Shown: positions 27,191 through 36,235, counted from the stretch's first letter. The stretch: 64,000 nt of DNA from Marivirga sericea (GCF_900177665.1 NZ_FXAW01000003.1:24395-88394); one strand, 5' to 3'. Notes: a model not told the origin generated them from the sequence alone. Numbers and translations: made by a program.

Positions 27191-28333
27191 ATGAACAAGA
27201 ACACAGTAAAATTTAACAATAACGACAGCCCCGAATTTGTAAGTACCTTAAGACAAAGAGTCAACCAATATTTCAAAGATAATCAGGTATCTAAGTACGC
27301 TAATAATCAAATGATAGTAAAAACAGCTTTCATGCTTTTGTTATACTTTATTCCATTAGCGTTTTTACTAAGCGGACTAGTCACCACTTTCGCAGTTGCA
27401 TTTCCACTTTTTATAGTGATGGGCTTCGGTATGGCTGGAATTGGATTGTGCGTGATGCACGATGCAAATCATGGAGTCTATTCCAAAAACAATAACATTA
27501 ATAAAGTATTAGGATTTACTGCCAATTTTTTAGGCGCTTATCATATTAACTGGAAAATTCAGCATAATGTCCTGCATCATTCCTTTACTAACATTGACGA
27601 ATATGACGAAGACATAGATAAAAAAGGCATTATTCGATTTTCTCCGCATCAAGAACGTAGGAGCTTCTTCAAATTCCAAGCTTTCTATGCGCCCATTTTA
27701 TATGGACTAATGACTTTCTATTGGTTGATTGCTAAAGATTTAGACCAGTTAATACGATATAACAAAAGAAATTTACTAAAGGGGCAAGGCCTTACTTTTA
27801 AGAAGGGATTAGGTTTAATGATGCTTAACAAAACTTGGTATATTGCCCTAACCCTAGTGGCTCCAATCATCGTAACTGGAATAGTATGGTGGCAAGTAGT
27901 TTTAGCATTCTTATTAATGCAATTTATAAGTGGATTAGTTTTAGCATTAGTTTTTCAACCAGCTCATGTAATCACTGAAACAGATTTTTATAAAGTAGAT
28001 GAAAACGGAAGTGTAGCAAATAATTGGGCGATTCATCAAATGCGCACTACTTCTAATTTTGCTAATTCATCTAAGTGGTTCTCTTGGATAGTAGGTGGAT
28101 TAAATCACCAGATTGAGCATCACTTATTCCCTAACATTTGTCACATTCACTATGATAAAATAGCTCCAATCGTAAAGCAAACAGCAAAAGAATATGGTGT
28201 TCCCTATCATCACCATAAATCATTCGGTTTAGCATTGAAAAGTCACTTCACGCTTTTGAATCAATTAGGGACAGGCAGTTATGATAAGAAAGTGAAGAAA
28301 TTAAAAACTGCCCCTGTTACTGCACTTGCATAA
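27191..28333 (+). CDS. Membrane fatty acid desaturase (acyl-lipid/acyl-CoA type)
   Basis: 380-residue di-iron membrane desaturase. The three His boxes are HDANHG (about residue 93), HNVLHH (about 127) and HQIEHH (about 305), with four or more membrane helices between. The Q in the third box is typical of front-end/linoleoyl-type desaturases rather than stearoyl-CoA delta-9 enzymes. It introduces a cis double bond into membrane acyl chains, using ferredoxin or cytochrome b5-like donors. Monocistronic, with a strong terminator 30 bp downstream. Confidence 0.9.
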   Translation: MNKNTVKFNNNDSPEFVSTLRQRVNQYFKDNQVSKYANNQMIVKTAFMLLLYFIPLAFLLSGLVTTFAVAFPLFIVMGFGMAGIGLCVMHDANHGVYSKNNNINKVLGFTANFLGAYHINWKIQHNVLHHSFTNIDEYDEDIDKKGIIRFSPHQERRSFFKFQAFYAPILYGLMTFYWLIAKDLDQLIRYNKRNLLKGQGLTFKKGLGLMMLNKTWYIALTLVAPIIVTGIVWWQVVLAFLLMQFISGLVLALVFQPAHVITETDFYKVDENGSVANNWAIHQMRTTSNFANSSKWFSWIVGGLNHQIEHHLFPNICHIHYDKIAPIVKQTAKEYGVPYHHHKSFGLALKSHFTLLNQLGTGSYDKKVKKLKTAPVTALA

Positions 28334-28362
28334 GTCTAAATTATTTTAAAGAATTTCTAAAT

Positions 28363-28407
28363 ACTCGTGGTTTAATAAAGGAGAAAAACCCTTCTTAAAC
28401 CACGAGT
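28363..28407. terminator. Terminator between desaturase and ABC permease genes
   Basis: Perfect 13-bp stem ACTCGTGGTTTAA/TTAAACCACGAGT with a 19-nt loop, followed by eight T on the plus strand. Convergent genes on both sides suggest it also limits read-through from the minus strand. Confidence 0.85.
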
Positions 28408-28436
28408 TTTTTTTATTGCAAGAAATCCTGCAGACA

Positions 28437-29252
28437 CTAATTTATATCTCTTTTCGCAATCAAAAAGTAGTTTAATCCTATGCTGATAACAAGCCACGCC
28501 CCAGCTATTATAGCACTACTGACTTTTACATAATCCTGAATTTCCATGAACACATATCTTTGAAAGGGTATTTCAATTAAATTATTGACTGCATGAATTG
28601 GAAAAAGTGTGATTAACCAATGATCATCAAATACATAATTCAGAATTCCAACTAATGCTGGTTCCAAAAATATGGCGTAAAAACATAGACCTATGATGGC
28701 AAAACCAGCTTTTTTCAAGACTACAGAAATCAACATGGCCAGATTCAAGAATGTTAGCAGCTCTAGAAAATGAGCTAATAGAAACTCCATATCCATTGTA
28801 TATAGACCAAAGCTGAATCCGGAACCATAGAAAATTCCCATAAGTGTTCCTGCCAACCAAATAACCAACATATTGAATAGACTAAAACCGAATATCATAC
28901 TTTGCTTGGCTAGCAGAAAGTCGGTGGGCGACATTCCATCAATTATATTTTGCCGAATTGTTCTATAAGAATATTCATTGGTTACTGAAATGATCACTAT
29001 AAATGCCAAAAAGAATTTCAAGTAAGATGCCAGATAGGTTAAATTTTGCCAGACATCTGGAAAATCATAGAAAGGAATTATATCGGGACTGATACCTTCA
29101 AACTCCATTCCCGAGCTTGACATCCATGATAATAATAATTTTACACTGCTTAAAATCAGCAGTAACAACAAAAAATAAAGCGAAGCCAGTCTGATAAAAG
29201 TCTTATAATTTTTAAGCTTCAACCATTCTATTTGTAAATATTTCAATATCAT
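28437..29252 (-). CDS. ABC-2 type transporter permease
   Basis: 271 residues with about six membrane segments and the large periplasmic loop between helices 1 and 2 typical of ABC-2 export permeases. It overlaps the ATPase gene by 4 bp (ATGA), so the two form one exporter. Upstream DUF4252 genes and the sigma/anti-sigma pair are in the same direction, suggesting one regulon; cargo unknown. Confidence 0.82.
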   Translation of the reverse strand: MILKYLQIEWLKLKNYKTFIRLASLYFLLLLLILSSVKLLLSWMSSSGMEFEGISPDIIPFYDFPDVWQNLTYLASYLKFFLAFIVIISVTNEYSYRTIRQNIIDGMSPTDFLLAKQSMIFGFSLFNMLVIWLAGTLMGIFYGSGFSFGLYTMDMEFLLAHFLELLTFLNLAMLISVVLKKAGFAIIGLCFYAIFLEPALVGILNYVFDDHWLITLFPIHAVNNLIEIPFQRYVFMEIQDYVKVSSAIIAGAWLVISIGLNYFLIAKRDIN

Positions 29253-30151
29253 GACTTAGCGGATAAAAGTTGTAAAAATTGTTTTTCCAAAGATTTATTA
29301 ATGTAGGCTAAGTGCGTAAGCACTATGCCTTTTTCAATCAGGTATTCATGAAACTCATGGATTGCAGTCTCTTTTGATAATTGTACTTCCAATCTCCCTA
29401 CATTATTGAGTTTCATGTCTATAAAAGACGGAAAAGTACCAATAACTTTTCTTAAACTTTCAGTATCATCAGCTAATACCTCCACTCCCTCATTCCCCAT
29501 TAAACTTTCTGCCACTGTACCATGAAAGATCTTCTCACCTTGCTTTAAAACTGCAAAATGAGTACAAACCTTTTGAACTTCATCTAATAAATGACTTGCT
29601 AGAATGATGGTTTTTCCTTGGCCTGCAATATCAAGAATCAGTTCTCTAATTTCTGCTATTCCTTGAGGATCTAATCCGTTTGTCGGTTCATCCAGAATTA
29701 AAATTTCGGGGTCGGATAATAAGGCAGAAGCAATGGCTAGTCGCTGCTTCATCCCGAGAGAGTAAGTCTTAAAAGGCGATGTTGCACGATTTGCCAGCCC
29801 CACCTGCTCCAAAACTTCCAAAATTCTGCTTTCTGGAACCTCTTTGATCTTACAAACTATTTGAAGATTTTGAATCCCAGAGAGGTAAGGATAAAATGTT
29901 GGACTTTCTAAAATAGCTCCTAATCTTCTCCTTTGCGATGCAGTTGGTTCTTCTCCAAACCATTTAAAATCACCAGAATCTTTTTGGACTACTCCCAACA
30001 AAATACCCAATGTAGTACTTTTACCACTTCCGTTGGGCCCTAATAAACCAAATACAGTTCCTTTTTCTACTTTAAGTTCAAGATTATCAACTGCCTGAAT
30101 ATTTCCATATCTTTTATTCAGCCCTGAAATATCTAGTATATATTCTGCCAT
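29249..30151 (-). CDS. ABC transporter ATP-binding protein
   Basis: 300 residues. Walker A GPNGSGKSTTLGIL, signature YSLGMKQRLAIASALL, Walker B ILILDEPTNGLDP, and the H-loop ILASHLL are all intact. The C-terminal extension of about 90 residues is usual for DRA/NatA-type exporters. It powers the permease downstream and starts 5 bp after the DUF4252 lipoprotein gene. Confidence 0.93.
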   Translation of the reverse strand: MAEYILDISGLNKRYGNIQAVDNLELKVEKGTVFGLLGPNGSGKSTTLGILLGVVQKDSGDFKWFGEEPTASQRRRLGAILESPTFYPYLSGIQNLQIVCKIKEVPESRILEVLEQVGLANRATSPFKTYSLGMKQRLAIASALLSDPEILILDEPTNGLDPQGIAEIRELILDIAGQGKTIILASHLLDEVQKVCTHFAVLKQGEKIFHGTVAESLMGNEGVEVLADDTESLRKVIGTFPSFIDMKLNNVGRLEVQLSKETAIHEFHEYLIEKGIVLTHLAYINKSLEKQFLQLLSAKS

Positions 30152-30156
30152 AAAAA

Positions 30157-30741
30157 TTATTCTTGAATGCTATCACTATCTACTTGAGAAGAATCTTTTT
30201 CCACTTCTTCACGCACCTTTTGCCATTTTTCTCTTTGCTCCTTTTTCTTTTCCCGGTCTTGAACAAAATCGGTTATTGGTCCCAAATCAAAATCAGCCTT
30301 CATAAGTGCAGGAACTTGTGAAATATCGAATTTACCTTCTAAAAAACCAACAAAAAGCCCTTCCTTTGTATCAGCAGAAGCATATAAAACATCGTCTCGT
30401 CCTTCAGGTGCCTTTATTTCAATGTCTGTATTTTGAATTCTAGCAGTAAAAATCGACTCCCAGTTGGTAAAGTCTTGTTCGCTTTTCCATTCTGCATAAG
30501 CTTCCTTTTTCGATTCATCATCCAAAATGATTTGCAGGACATGCAATTTTTTAATGCCCTTGGTAGCCTCCTCAAACTCAGGATTATTTTTTGAATTAAT
30601 CATTTTCAGATTACTAGGGTATAGATTAATATTCAGACTGTGAATTTCTTTTTGCTGCAGGTCTTTTAAGGGATCTTCTATTTTTTTTTCGCAAGCAGAG
30701 AATAAAACTAAAATGAATAAGGTAAGGATTAGTATTCGCAT
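30157..30741 (-). CDS. DUF4252-family lipoprotein
   Basis: 194 residues; lipobox VLFSACEKK (Cys17). The DUF4252 pattern is seen in LYPSNLKMINSKNNPEFEEATKGIKKLHVL-type text (cited parts: NPEFEEATKGIKKLHVLQI and WESIFTARI) and a tail that is highly charged (KKKEQREKWQKVREEVEKD). The family is common in Bacteroidota, in pairs downstream of ECF sigma factors; function unknown. It follows the other DUF4252 gene after 78 bp. Confidence 0.75.
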   Translation of the reverse strand: MRILILTLFILVLFSACEKKIEDPLKDLQQKEIHSLNINLYPSNLKMINSKNNPEFEEATKGIKKLHVLQIILDDESKKEAYAEWKSEQDFTNWESIFTARIQNTDIEIKAPEGRDDVLYASADTKEGLFVGFLEGKFDISQVPALMKADFDLGPITDFVQDREKKKEQREKWQKVREEVEKDSSQVDSDSIQE

Positions 30742-30819
30742 GATTTCAGTATTTAAAAATGAAAAAAAGCAAGGTAAGCTATTGCTTGCCCTTGCTAAAG
30801 TTGGTTTTATTTTTCAAAA

Positions 30820-31350
30820 CTATTTTTGGTCATCTTCCATATTCTCCAATTGCTCTAAATTTTCCATTCCGGAAATATTAAGTCCCTTAGCCATTTTGGA
30901 CATTTGTTTTAGGTCGATCTCACCGAAGATACTTGCAGCAACAAAACTGCTATCACTTCCTACCAACATTACTAATTCGCTTACTTTTCCTCCGTTCTCT
31001 TGAATAAGGAATCTAATATCAGAATTCCCATCTCTCACGGTCATCAATTCATCGTAGCCTTTTAAAAATGCTGCGTTTGCCTCTGAAAATAAAGCTGCGC
31101 CTTCACTAGTTTTACTGTTGGCAATTAATTTAATGCCTTTCAAACCTGTCACTGCTTTCTTCATGGCTTCTTCCTCTTCTCCCTCCACTTCGAAGTTGGA
31201 GAATAATTCTATCATACGCTGATTCACCGAAACTATTGTAAATGACTCGTTTGTCGAGTATTTATTGTAAAATTTCATGAATTCAGTATTCTGTGCCTGT
31301 GCTGCTATACTTACTAAAGCAAATGCAACTATTAATCCTATCTTTTTCAT
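30820..31350 (-). CDS. DUF4252-family exported protein
   Basis: 176 residues with a Sec signal peptide (cleavage near AAQAQN, residue 20). It has the family's FYNKYSTNESFTIVSVNQRM start and the GLKGIKLIANS core, ending in an acidic tail (ENLEQLENMEDDQK). The paralogous lipoprotein lies immediately downstream. Probably an envelope protein under control of the upstream sigma factor; function unknown. Confidence 0.82.
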   Translation of the reverse strand: MKKIGLIVAFALVSIAAQAQNTEFMKFYNKYSTNESFTIVSVNQRMIELFSNFEVEGEEEEAMKKAVTGLKGIKLIANSKTSEGAALFSEANAAFLKGYDELMTVRDGNSDIRFLIQENGGKVSELVMLVGSDSSFVAASIFGEIDLKQMSKMAKGLNISGMENLEQLENMEDDQK

Positions 31351-31359
31351 ATTTATTCG

Positions 31360-31502
31360 AGTTTTAAGTACTGAGTTTTAAGTTTTAAGTATTAGGTATT
31401 GAGATTTAAATCAATTGATAATTATCTATTTTTAAGCATTTTCCGGTCTGACCTCCGGTACTGACCTTTTTGTCTATTTTTCCCGATTCGTACCTCTCGG
31501 GA
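31360..31502. repeat. Short tandem TTTTAAGT-type repeats and a small hairpin
   Basis: Between the anti-sigma and DUF4252 genes, TTTTAAGT-like units recur four times in slightly changed form (about 31360-31402). A hairpin TCCCGA-10 nt-TCGGGA lies at 31481-31502. Nothing coding is seen. Such low-complexity direct repeats are frequent in intergenic Bacteroidota DNA. Confidence 0.4.
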
Positions 31503-31541
31503 TCTTCGCTACGCTACGACTAGAATCTTGATTCTATCTAA

Positions 31542-32066
31542 TCATCCATCCTGCCCTTTCTTCTTTTCCTTCCTTTCTGGTTGAAAAGTGTTTTTCACTT
31601 TCTCTTGAGCTGTATTAATCATTTCAAGTGAGCTTAAATGTTTTTTGCCATGATTCATCATGGAAGCCATCAATTCCAAAGTGGCTTTTGCTTCTTGGTA
31701 AGCTTTTTGCTCTTCTTGAGCCAACTGCCTTTGCTCTTGCTGTTGTGGCATCCACCATGCAAAGAATCCTAAAGCCATGATTACTAGAACTGAAGCGGCC
31801 ACTTTCATCCAATTCCATTTATCTTTAGGCTGAGACTTCTTATGAATCTCTTTCATAATATTCTGATCGAAGTCATCCCCTAAACTTAGTTTTTGCTTTG
31901 CATCTTCATGGCCTTCAAACCACTCTGCCATCTGTCGTAGCTCACCACTTAATTCGTTCCTATTTGCCTGCAGTTCACTTTTGAACTGACTTTCTTCTAC
32001 TTGACTGAGCTCTCCCAGCCAGTATTTTTCAAGCTGTTGTTCGAGTTTTTTTAATGCCATGGTCAT
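31542..32066 (-). CDS. Membrane-anchored anti-sigma factor-like protein
   Basis: 174 residues. The N-terminal region (LEKYWLGELSQVEESQF) resembles the cytoplasmic domain of anti-sigma factors; a single membrane helix follows (about 88-105, VAASVLVIMALGFFAWW), then a Gln- and Lys-rich periplasmic tail. Its start lies inside the 3' end of the ECF sigma gene (38-bp overlap), the usual sigma/anti-sigma arrangement. No CxxC zinc motif is visible. The name is inferred from context and topology. Confidence 0.7.
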   Translation of the reverse strand: MTMALKKLEQQLEKYWLGELSQVEESQFKSELQANRNELSGELRQMAEWFEGHEDAKQKLSLGDDFDQNIMKEIHKKSQPKDKWNWMKVAASVLVIMALGFFAWWMPQQQEQRQLAQEEQKAYQEAKATLELMASMMNHGKKHLSSLEMINTAQEKVKNTFQPERKEKKKGQDG

Positions 32067-32562
32067 TTATTTTTTGCATGCTTGCTTTCAAAAATTTTCT
32101 TGAGCGGAAGAGGTCAGATTTCACTTGTGCCTCTGATATTTCCAAAGTTTCCGCTATCTCCTGATAGCTATTTCCTTCCACTTCTCTTAAAATGAATACA
32201 GTCTTTTGCTTTTCACTCAACTGCTCCATCACTTCCTGCATAATTTTCCATTGATCTTGCCAAAGGGAAATCGTACCGGGGTCTTGCCCAAAAGTCTTTT
32301 CTAACTTGAGCGAATCTTGATGCTTCTGGACCGTTTTCTTCTTTCTTAATCTATCCAAGCAAATATTTTTAACTATTTGCATACCCCATGCCTCAGGGTT
32401 TTCAACTGATTCCCAATCTGCCCTTTTATCCCAAATCTTAATCAAAGCTTCTTGGGTAGCATCTTTAGCTTCCTCTTCATCTTTCAAGAAGTAGAAGCCA
32501 AAGCGGAAGAGCTTATTCTTTTGGCTCAGGTAGATATTTTTAAAGTAGTTTTCTTCGCTCAT
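32029..32562 (-). CDS. ECF-type RNA polymerase sigma factor
   Basis: About 177 residues. Region 2 is visible as KNKLFRFGFYFLKDEEEAKDA followed by TQEALIKIWDKRADW; region 4 as LSEKQKTVFILREVEGNSYQ then EIAETLEISEAQVKSDL, a helix-turn-helix for -35-type elements. ATG 32562 (MSEENYFKN) is preferred to a GTG six codons upstream (32580). It probably directs transcription of its own operon and the DUF4252 genes. Confidence 0.92.
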   Translation of the reverse strand: MSEENYFKNIYLSQKNKLFRFGFYFLKDEEEAKDATQEALIKIWDKRADWESVENPEAWGMQIVKNICLDRLRKKKTVQKHQDSLKLEKTFGQDPGTISLWQDQWKIMQEVMEQLSEKQKTVFILREVEGNSYQEIAETLEISEAQVKSDLFRSRKFLKASMQKINDHGIKKTRTTA

Positions 32563-32742
32563 TTCATATAGGAGATGCACTAGTGAAGTGAAAGTTACAG
32601 AGAATTTGAATTTATTTTTATAAATAAGGATATAATGATTTATTTAACTGATAATCATCATCTTACAAAAATTATTAAATTCAATCCAGATTTAATTAGT
32701 CTTATTTTCTAAGTATAATTTAAATGCTAAGATTTAACTTAC

Positions 32743-32860
32743 TTTCTTTTTGCATAAACAAAAAGAAACAAAAATTCTAGAAAGTTTAATGCATCAACCC
32801 ACAAGGCCAACGCTGGCCCGCTAAACTTTCCTCCTTCCCGTTTTTCCGAGTTCCTCGGAA
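32743..32860. repeat. Multi-hairpin intergenic element
   Basis: Three compact inverted repeats in 118 bp: TTTCTTTTTG-6 nt-CAAAAAGAAA (32743-32768); GAAAGTTTA...TAAACTTTC (32780-32830) that encloses GGCCA-ACGC-TGGCC (32805-32818); and TTCCGAG-TTC-CTCGGAA (32844-32860). A fourth pair GAAGTG/CACTTC extends to 32881. The rest of the 426-bp gap (32581-33006) looks empty. The arrangement could be a structured RNA or a palindromic dispersed repeat. Confidence 0.55.
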
Positions 32861-33006
32861 GTGGTCGTGTAAATTCACTTCTCACCAATTAATAAAAATC
32901 ATACTTTTCTACTATAATATAAGTTTCTATTTAGTTTTTTTGATTAAAAAAATGGAGGAAATCCAGTAAAGAAGTATCTTTCGGACTTTACCTAGAAAAT
33001 CTCAAT

Positions 33007-33579
33007 ATGAAAATACTTTTCAGTCTAACAATACTAGTATTCACATTTAATTCAATTCTGACAGCCCAAGACGAAAAAGACAACCACCTGCTGTTTTGGG
33101 AAAAGCTAGAACAACATTGTGGAAAGGCCTATGCAGGGAAAGTGGTGACCGCTCCTGTTCCTAAGGATTTTCTACAACAAAATTTAGTGATGCACTTCAA
33201 GTCATGTGGAGAAGGACAGATTAGAGTTCCTTTTGTAGTAGGTGAAAATCGCTCAAGAACCTGGATTTTTACTTTGAATGATCAGAGTATTCAATTAAAA
33301 CATGATCACAGACATGAAGATGGAAGTCCAGACGATATTACTATGTACGGAGGCACGAGCCCTAATACGGGATTTGCTGAATTACAATATTTCCCTGCCG
33401 ATCAAGAAACCGTAGATCTAATCCCTTATGCAGCTGGAAATGTATGGTGGGTCAGTATTACGGATTCTACTTTTACTTACAATTTAAGAAGAGTAAGTAG
33501 TGATAAGCCTATAAGAGTGGAATTTGATTTGACAGAAGAAGTGGCAGCACCCAAAGCACCATGGGGTTGGGACAAATAA
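33007..33579 (+). CDS. Conserved-looking secreted protein, unknown function
   Basis: 190 residues with a Sec signal peptide (cleavage near LTAQD, residue 21). The mature part has two cysteines (EQHCGKAYAG and HFKSCGEGQ) that may pair, and a His/Asp-rich stretch LKHDHRHEDGSPDDITMYGG followed by beta-rich sequence. Such one-domain secreted proteins are common in Bacteroidota. I do not recognise a family with a known function. Confidence 0.7.
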   Translation: MKILFSLTILVFTFNSILTAQDEKDNHLLFWEKLEQHCGKAYAGKVVTAPVPKDFLQQNLVMHFKSCGEGQIRVPFVVGENRSRTWIFTLNDQSIQLKHDHRHEDGSPDDITMYGGTSPNTGFAELQYFPADQETVDLIPYAAGNVWWVSITDSTFTYNLRRVSSDKPIRVEFDLTEEVAAPKAPWGWDK

Positions 33580-33648
33580 TAATTTCCAGATTCTTTATAA
33601 AACTTAGAGAAGCTTATTGGAGTTAAATTCTAAAATCATTTTATTATT

Positions 33649-34530
33649 ATGTCAAATATTTCCTTAATAATAGAAGAACGCGCTGCGGATATCGGTAATT
33701 TTATGGTAGGTAGACTGCTGCCCTTTAAACAAAAAAGAGCAGTTGGTCCTTTTGTTTTTATAGATCATATGGGACCTGCCGCTTTAAATGATCATGAAAA
33801 CTTAGATGTTCCTCCACATCCACATATTGGCTTATCGACCCTAACCTATCTATTTGAAGGTTCTATCATGCATAAAGATAGCATTGGTAGCGAGATAGAA
33901 ATTAAACCAGGAGCCGTAAACTGGATGACTGCAGGAAAGGGCGTTGTGCATTCAGAGCGAACACCAGAATATTTAAGAAATTCTGATAAAAATTTACACG
34001 GATTACAAATTTGGGTAGCACTACCTAAAGAACTAGAAAATTCAGATCCTTCTTTTACGCATATTGATGCAGATAAAATTCCGCAATGGAATGATAATGG
34101 CCTCGAAATCAAATTAATTGCCGGAAAAGCATTTGGAAAGGAATCGCCTGTTCCAGTTCACAGCAATCTCTACTTTATTGAAATTAAAAGCAGCAAGGCG
34201 CAAAAAGTAAATATTGGCAAGGACCTGTTTGGTGAAAGTGCTTTGTATATTTTAGAAGGTACTATTAAAAGTGATGGCAATACTTATGATCCCAAACAAA
34301 TACTAGTTGCAACAGACAGTAAATTGTGTGAATTCGAAATAGGCGAAAATTCAACGGTTTACATTTTCGGAGGAGAACCTTTCCCTGAAGAACGCTATAT
34401 TAATTGGAATTTTGTTTCCTCTGATAAGGAAGTGCTAAGACAAGCAAGACAAGATTGGATTGATCAAAAATTTCCCAAAGTGCCTGGGGAAAATGACTTT
34501 GTGCCTTATCCTAACTTCAAATTAAAATAA
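33649..34530 (+). CDS. Pirin family protein
   Basis: 293-residue bicupin. The first cupin has VGPFVFIDHMGPA and the metal-binding HPHIGLSTLTYLFEG, then AGKGVVHSE with a further His/Glu ligand; these are the classic pirin motifs. Some bacterial pirins are quercetin 2,3-dioxygenases and others are redox-sensitive regulators, so the activity is not fixed. Located just upstream of a MarR/old-yellow-enzyme pair, consistent with a stress or aromatic-compound response. Confidence 0.92.
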   Translation: MSNISLIIEERAADIGNFMVGRLLPFKQKRAVGPFVFIDHMGPAALNDHENLDVPPHPHIGLSTLTYLFEGSIMHKDSIGSEIEIKPGAVNWMTAGKGVVHSERTPEYLRNSDKNLHGLQIWVALPKELENSDPSFTHIDADKIPQWNDNGLEIKLIAGKAFGKESPVPVHSNLYFIEIKSSKAQKVNIGKDLFGESALYILEGTIKSDGNTYDPKQILVATDSKLCEFEIGENSTVYIFGGEPFPEERYINWNFVSSDKEVLRQARQDWIDQKFPKVPGENDFVPYPNFKLK

Positions 34531-34574
34531 TTTAAACCGATCCATAAACTTTTCTCTCTGATGATCGTATTTAT

Positions 34575-34601
34575 ATTCCATGGCACATAAATCCATGGAA
34601 T
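34575..34601. promoter_or_regulatory. Palindromic operator candidate overlapping the MarR start codon
   Basis: Perfect 9-bp inverted repeat ATTCCATGG-9 nt-CCATGGAAT, half-site centres 18 bp apart, with the MarR ATG at 34600 lying at its right end. MarR regulators bind palindromes of about this size and often repress their own gene. The role is an inference; an RNA hairpin sequestering the start codon is an alternative. Confidence 0.55.
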
Positions 34602-35043
34602 GCTTATGGAAATAGAAAAAGCTATAAATCATCAATTTCAAAATGAAACTCAAAAACTAATTGCTGAATTGCTGTATTCTGCTAATTGGTTGGAGAACCT
34701 CATAGCAAAGGCTCTAAAACCATTGGACATTTCCTTTCAACAATTAAACGCTTTACGAATAATTAATGGGCAGGAAGAAAATAAAGCCAATGTGCAGGTC
34801 ATTAAGGATAGAATGATTGATGATCGCTCCAATGTTTCCCGATTGCTCAATAAGCTATGCGAAAAGGGGCTTACCCTTAAAGATAGATGTACACAGGATC
34901 AGAGAGTGGTGTATATAGCGCTAACTGAAAAAGGTAAAGAAGTAATGAAGCAGGGAAAAGAAAAGATGGAGCAAATTCAATTTTCATTGGACAACAAAAA
35001 CCTTCAAAGGTTAAATAATCTATTAGAAGAACTTAGATCATAA
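34600..35043 (+). CDS. MarR-family transcriptional regulator
   Basis: 147 residues. Winged helix-turn-helix with NVQVIKDRMIDDRSNVSRLL (recognition helix region) and the wing LTLKDRCTQDQRVVYIALTEKG, both typical of MarR. It begins at ATG 34600 (a second ATG at 34606 also fits). The old-yellow-enzyme gene follows after 31 bp, so it probably controls that enzyme and itself in response to electrophiles or quinones. Confidence 0.9.
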   Translation: MLMEIEKAINHQFQNETQKLIAELLYSANWLENLIAKALKPLDISFQQLNALRIINGQEENKANVQVIKDRMIDDRSNVSRLLNKLCEKGLTLKDRCTQDQRVVYIALTEKGKEVMKQGKEKMEQIQFSLDNKNLQRLNNLLEELRS

Positions 35044-35074
35044 ATTCAATCAAGCACAATTTAATTACATAAAA

Positions 35075-36184
35075 ATGGATACAAATCAAGCATTATTAAA
35101 ACCTATTAAAATAGGAGATTTAACACTAAAAAATAGAGTCATAATGGCTCCAATGACAAGAAGTAGAGCTGATAATCCTGATAAAATAGCTACTGCAGCA
35201 CTACAAGGGACCTATTATCAGCAAAGAGCTTCCGCAGGTTTAATCATTACTGAAGGTTCTCAAGTTTCAGAAAAGGCTGTAGGATATATTAACACACCAG
35301 GTATCCACACAAAAGCACAAACGGAAGCATGGAAAGAGGTTACCAAAATGGTGCATGATGAGGGTGGTAAAATATTTATTCAACTTTGGCATGTAGGCAG
35401 GATATCGCATCCTGATTTTCACAATGGAGAACTACCACAGGCTCCTTCAGCGCTTAATCCTGAAGCAAAATCATTTACTCCAGATGGCTTCAAAGAAACC
35501 GTTACTCCAAAAGAGATGACTGTAGAAGACATTAAGCAAACTATACAGGATTTCAAAAATGCAGCTGCCAATGCATGGGAAGCAGGATTTGATGGCGTTG
35601 AAATTCATTCATCAAATGGTTATTTATTGCATCAATTCTTTAGTTCTACTTCTAATATTCGTGAAGATGAGTATGGAGGTTCTATAGAAAACAGAGCCAA
35701 GATACTTTTTGAAATAATTGATGAGATTAAACAAGTGATGCCTGAAAACAGAATTGGGTTAAGATTAAATCCTTCACTGCACGGTATTTTCGGAATGACT
35801 TTAAATGAAGAAACGATTCCAACTTTCGACTATATTATTGAAAAGTTAAATGATTATGATTTAGCTTATTTACACTTATCAGAACCTTTCAATGATGTAT
35901 CAGATGTAGAAGGAGCCGTTACTGAAATAGCCAAACGATACCGACCAATGTACAAAGGCAACTTGATGATCAACGCACATTTCGACAGGGAATCGGGTAA
36001 TAAAGTAATTGAAGATGGAGATGCCGATATGGTAGCCTATGGAAAGCCTTACATCTCAAATCCTGATTTAGTGGAACGTTTTGAAAGCGGGGCGGAGCTT
36101 GCAGAATTTGATACTGATACTTTCTATACACCTGGCCATAAAGGTTATACAGATTATCCCAAATTGCAAGAAGTAGAAAATTAA
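35075..36184 (+). CDS. Old yellow enzyme-type alkene reductase (FMN)
   Basis: 369-residue FMN/NADPH oxidoreductase. Motifs: NRVIMAPMTRSRADNP (N-terminal FMN strand), IFIQLWHVGRISHP, GVEIHSSNGYLLHQFFS carrying the His-Asn pair that binds the substrate carbonyl, and VAYGKPYISNPDL near the end. The family reduces activated C=C bonds of enones, nitro compounds and quinones. Probably cotranscribed with the upstream MarR gene. Confidence 0.93.
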   Translation: MDTNQALLKPIKIGDLTLKNRVIMAPMTRSRADNPDKIATAALQGTYYQQRASAGLIITEGSQVSEKAVGYINTPGIHTKAQTEAWKEVTKMVHDEGGKIFIQLWHVGRISHPDFHNGELPQAPSALNPEAKSFTPDGFKETVTPKEMTVEDIKQTIQDFKNAAANAWEAGFDGVEIHSSNGYLLHQFFSSTSNIREDEYGGSIENRAKILFEIIDEIKQVMPENRIGLRLNPSLHGIFGMTLNEETIPTFDYIIEKLNDYDLAYLHLSEPFNDVSDVEGAVTEIAKRYRPMYKGNLMINAHFDRESGNKVIEDGDADMVAYGKPYISNPDLVERFESGAELAEFDTDTFYTPGHKGYTDYPKLQEVEN

Positions 36185-36207
36185 AGTCTAGTAGTTTAGT
36201 ATGGTTG

Positions 36208-36235
36208 AGCCGCCTTGATGAGAATTGAGGTGGCT
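36208..36235 (+). terminator. Terminator of the MarR-alkene reductase operon
   Basis: Stem GCCGCCTT/GAGGTGGC-like (one G-T pair) followed by seven T, about 25 bp after the stop codon of the reductase gene. Confidence 0.8.
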
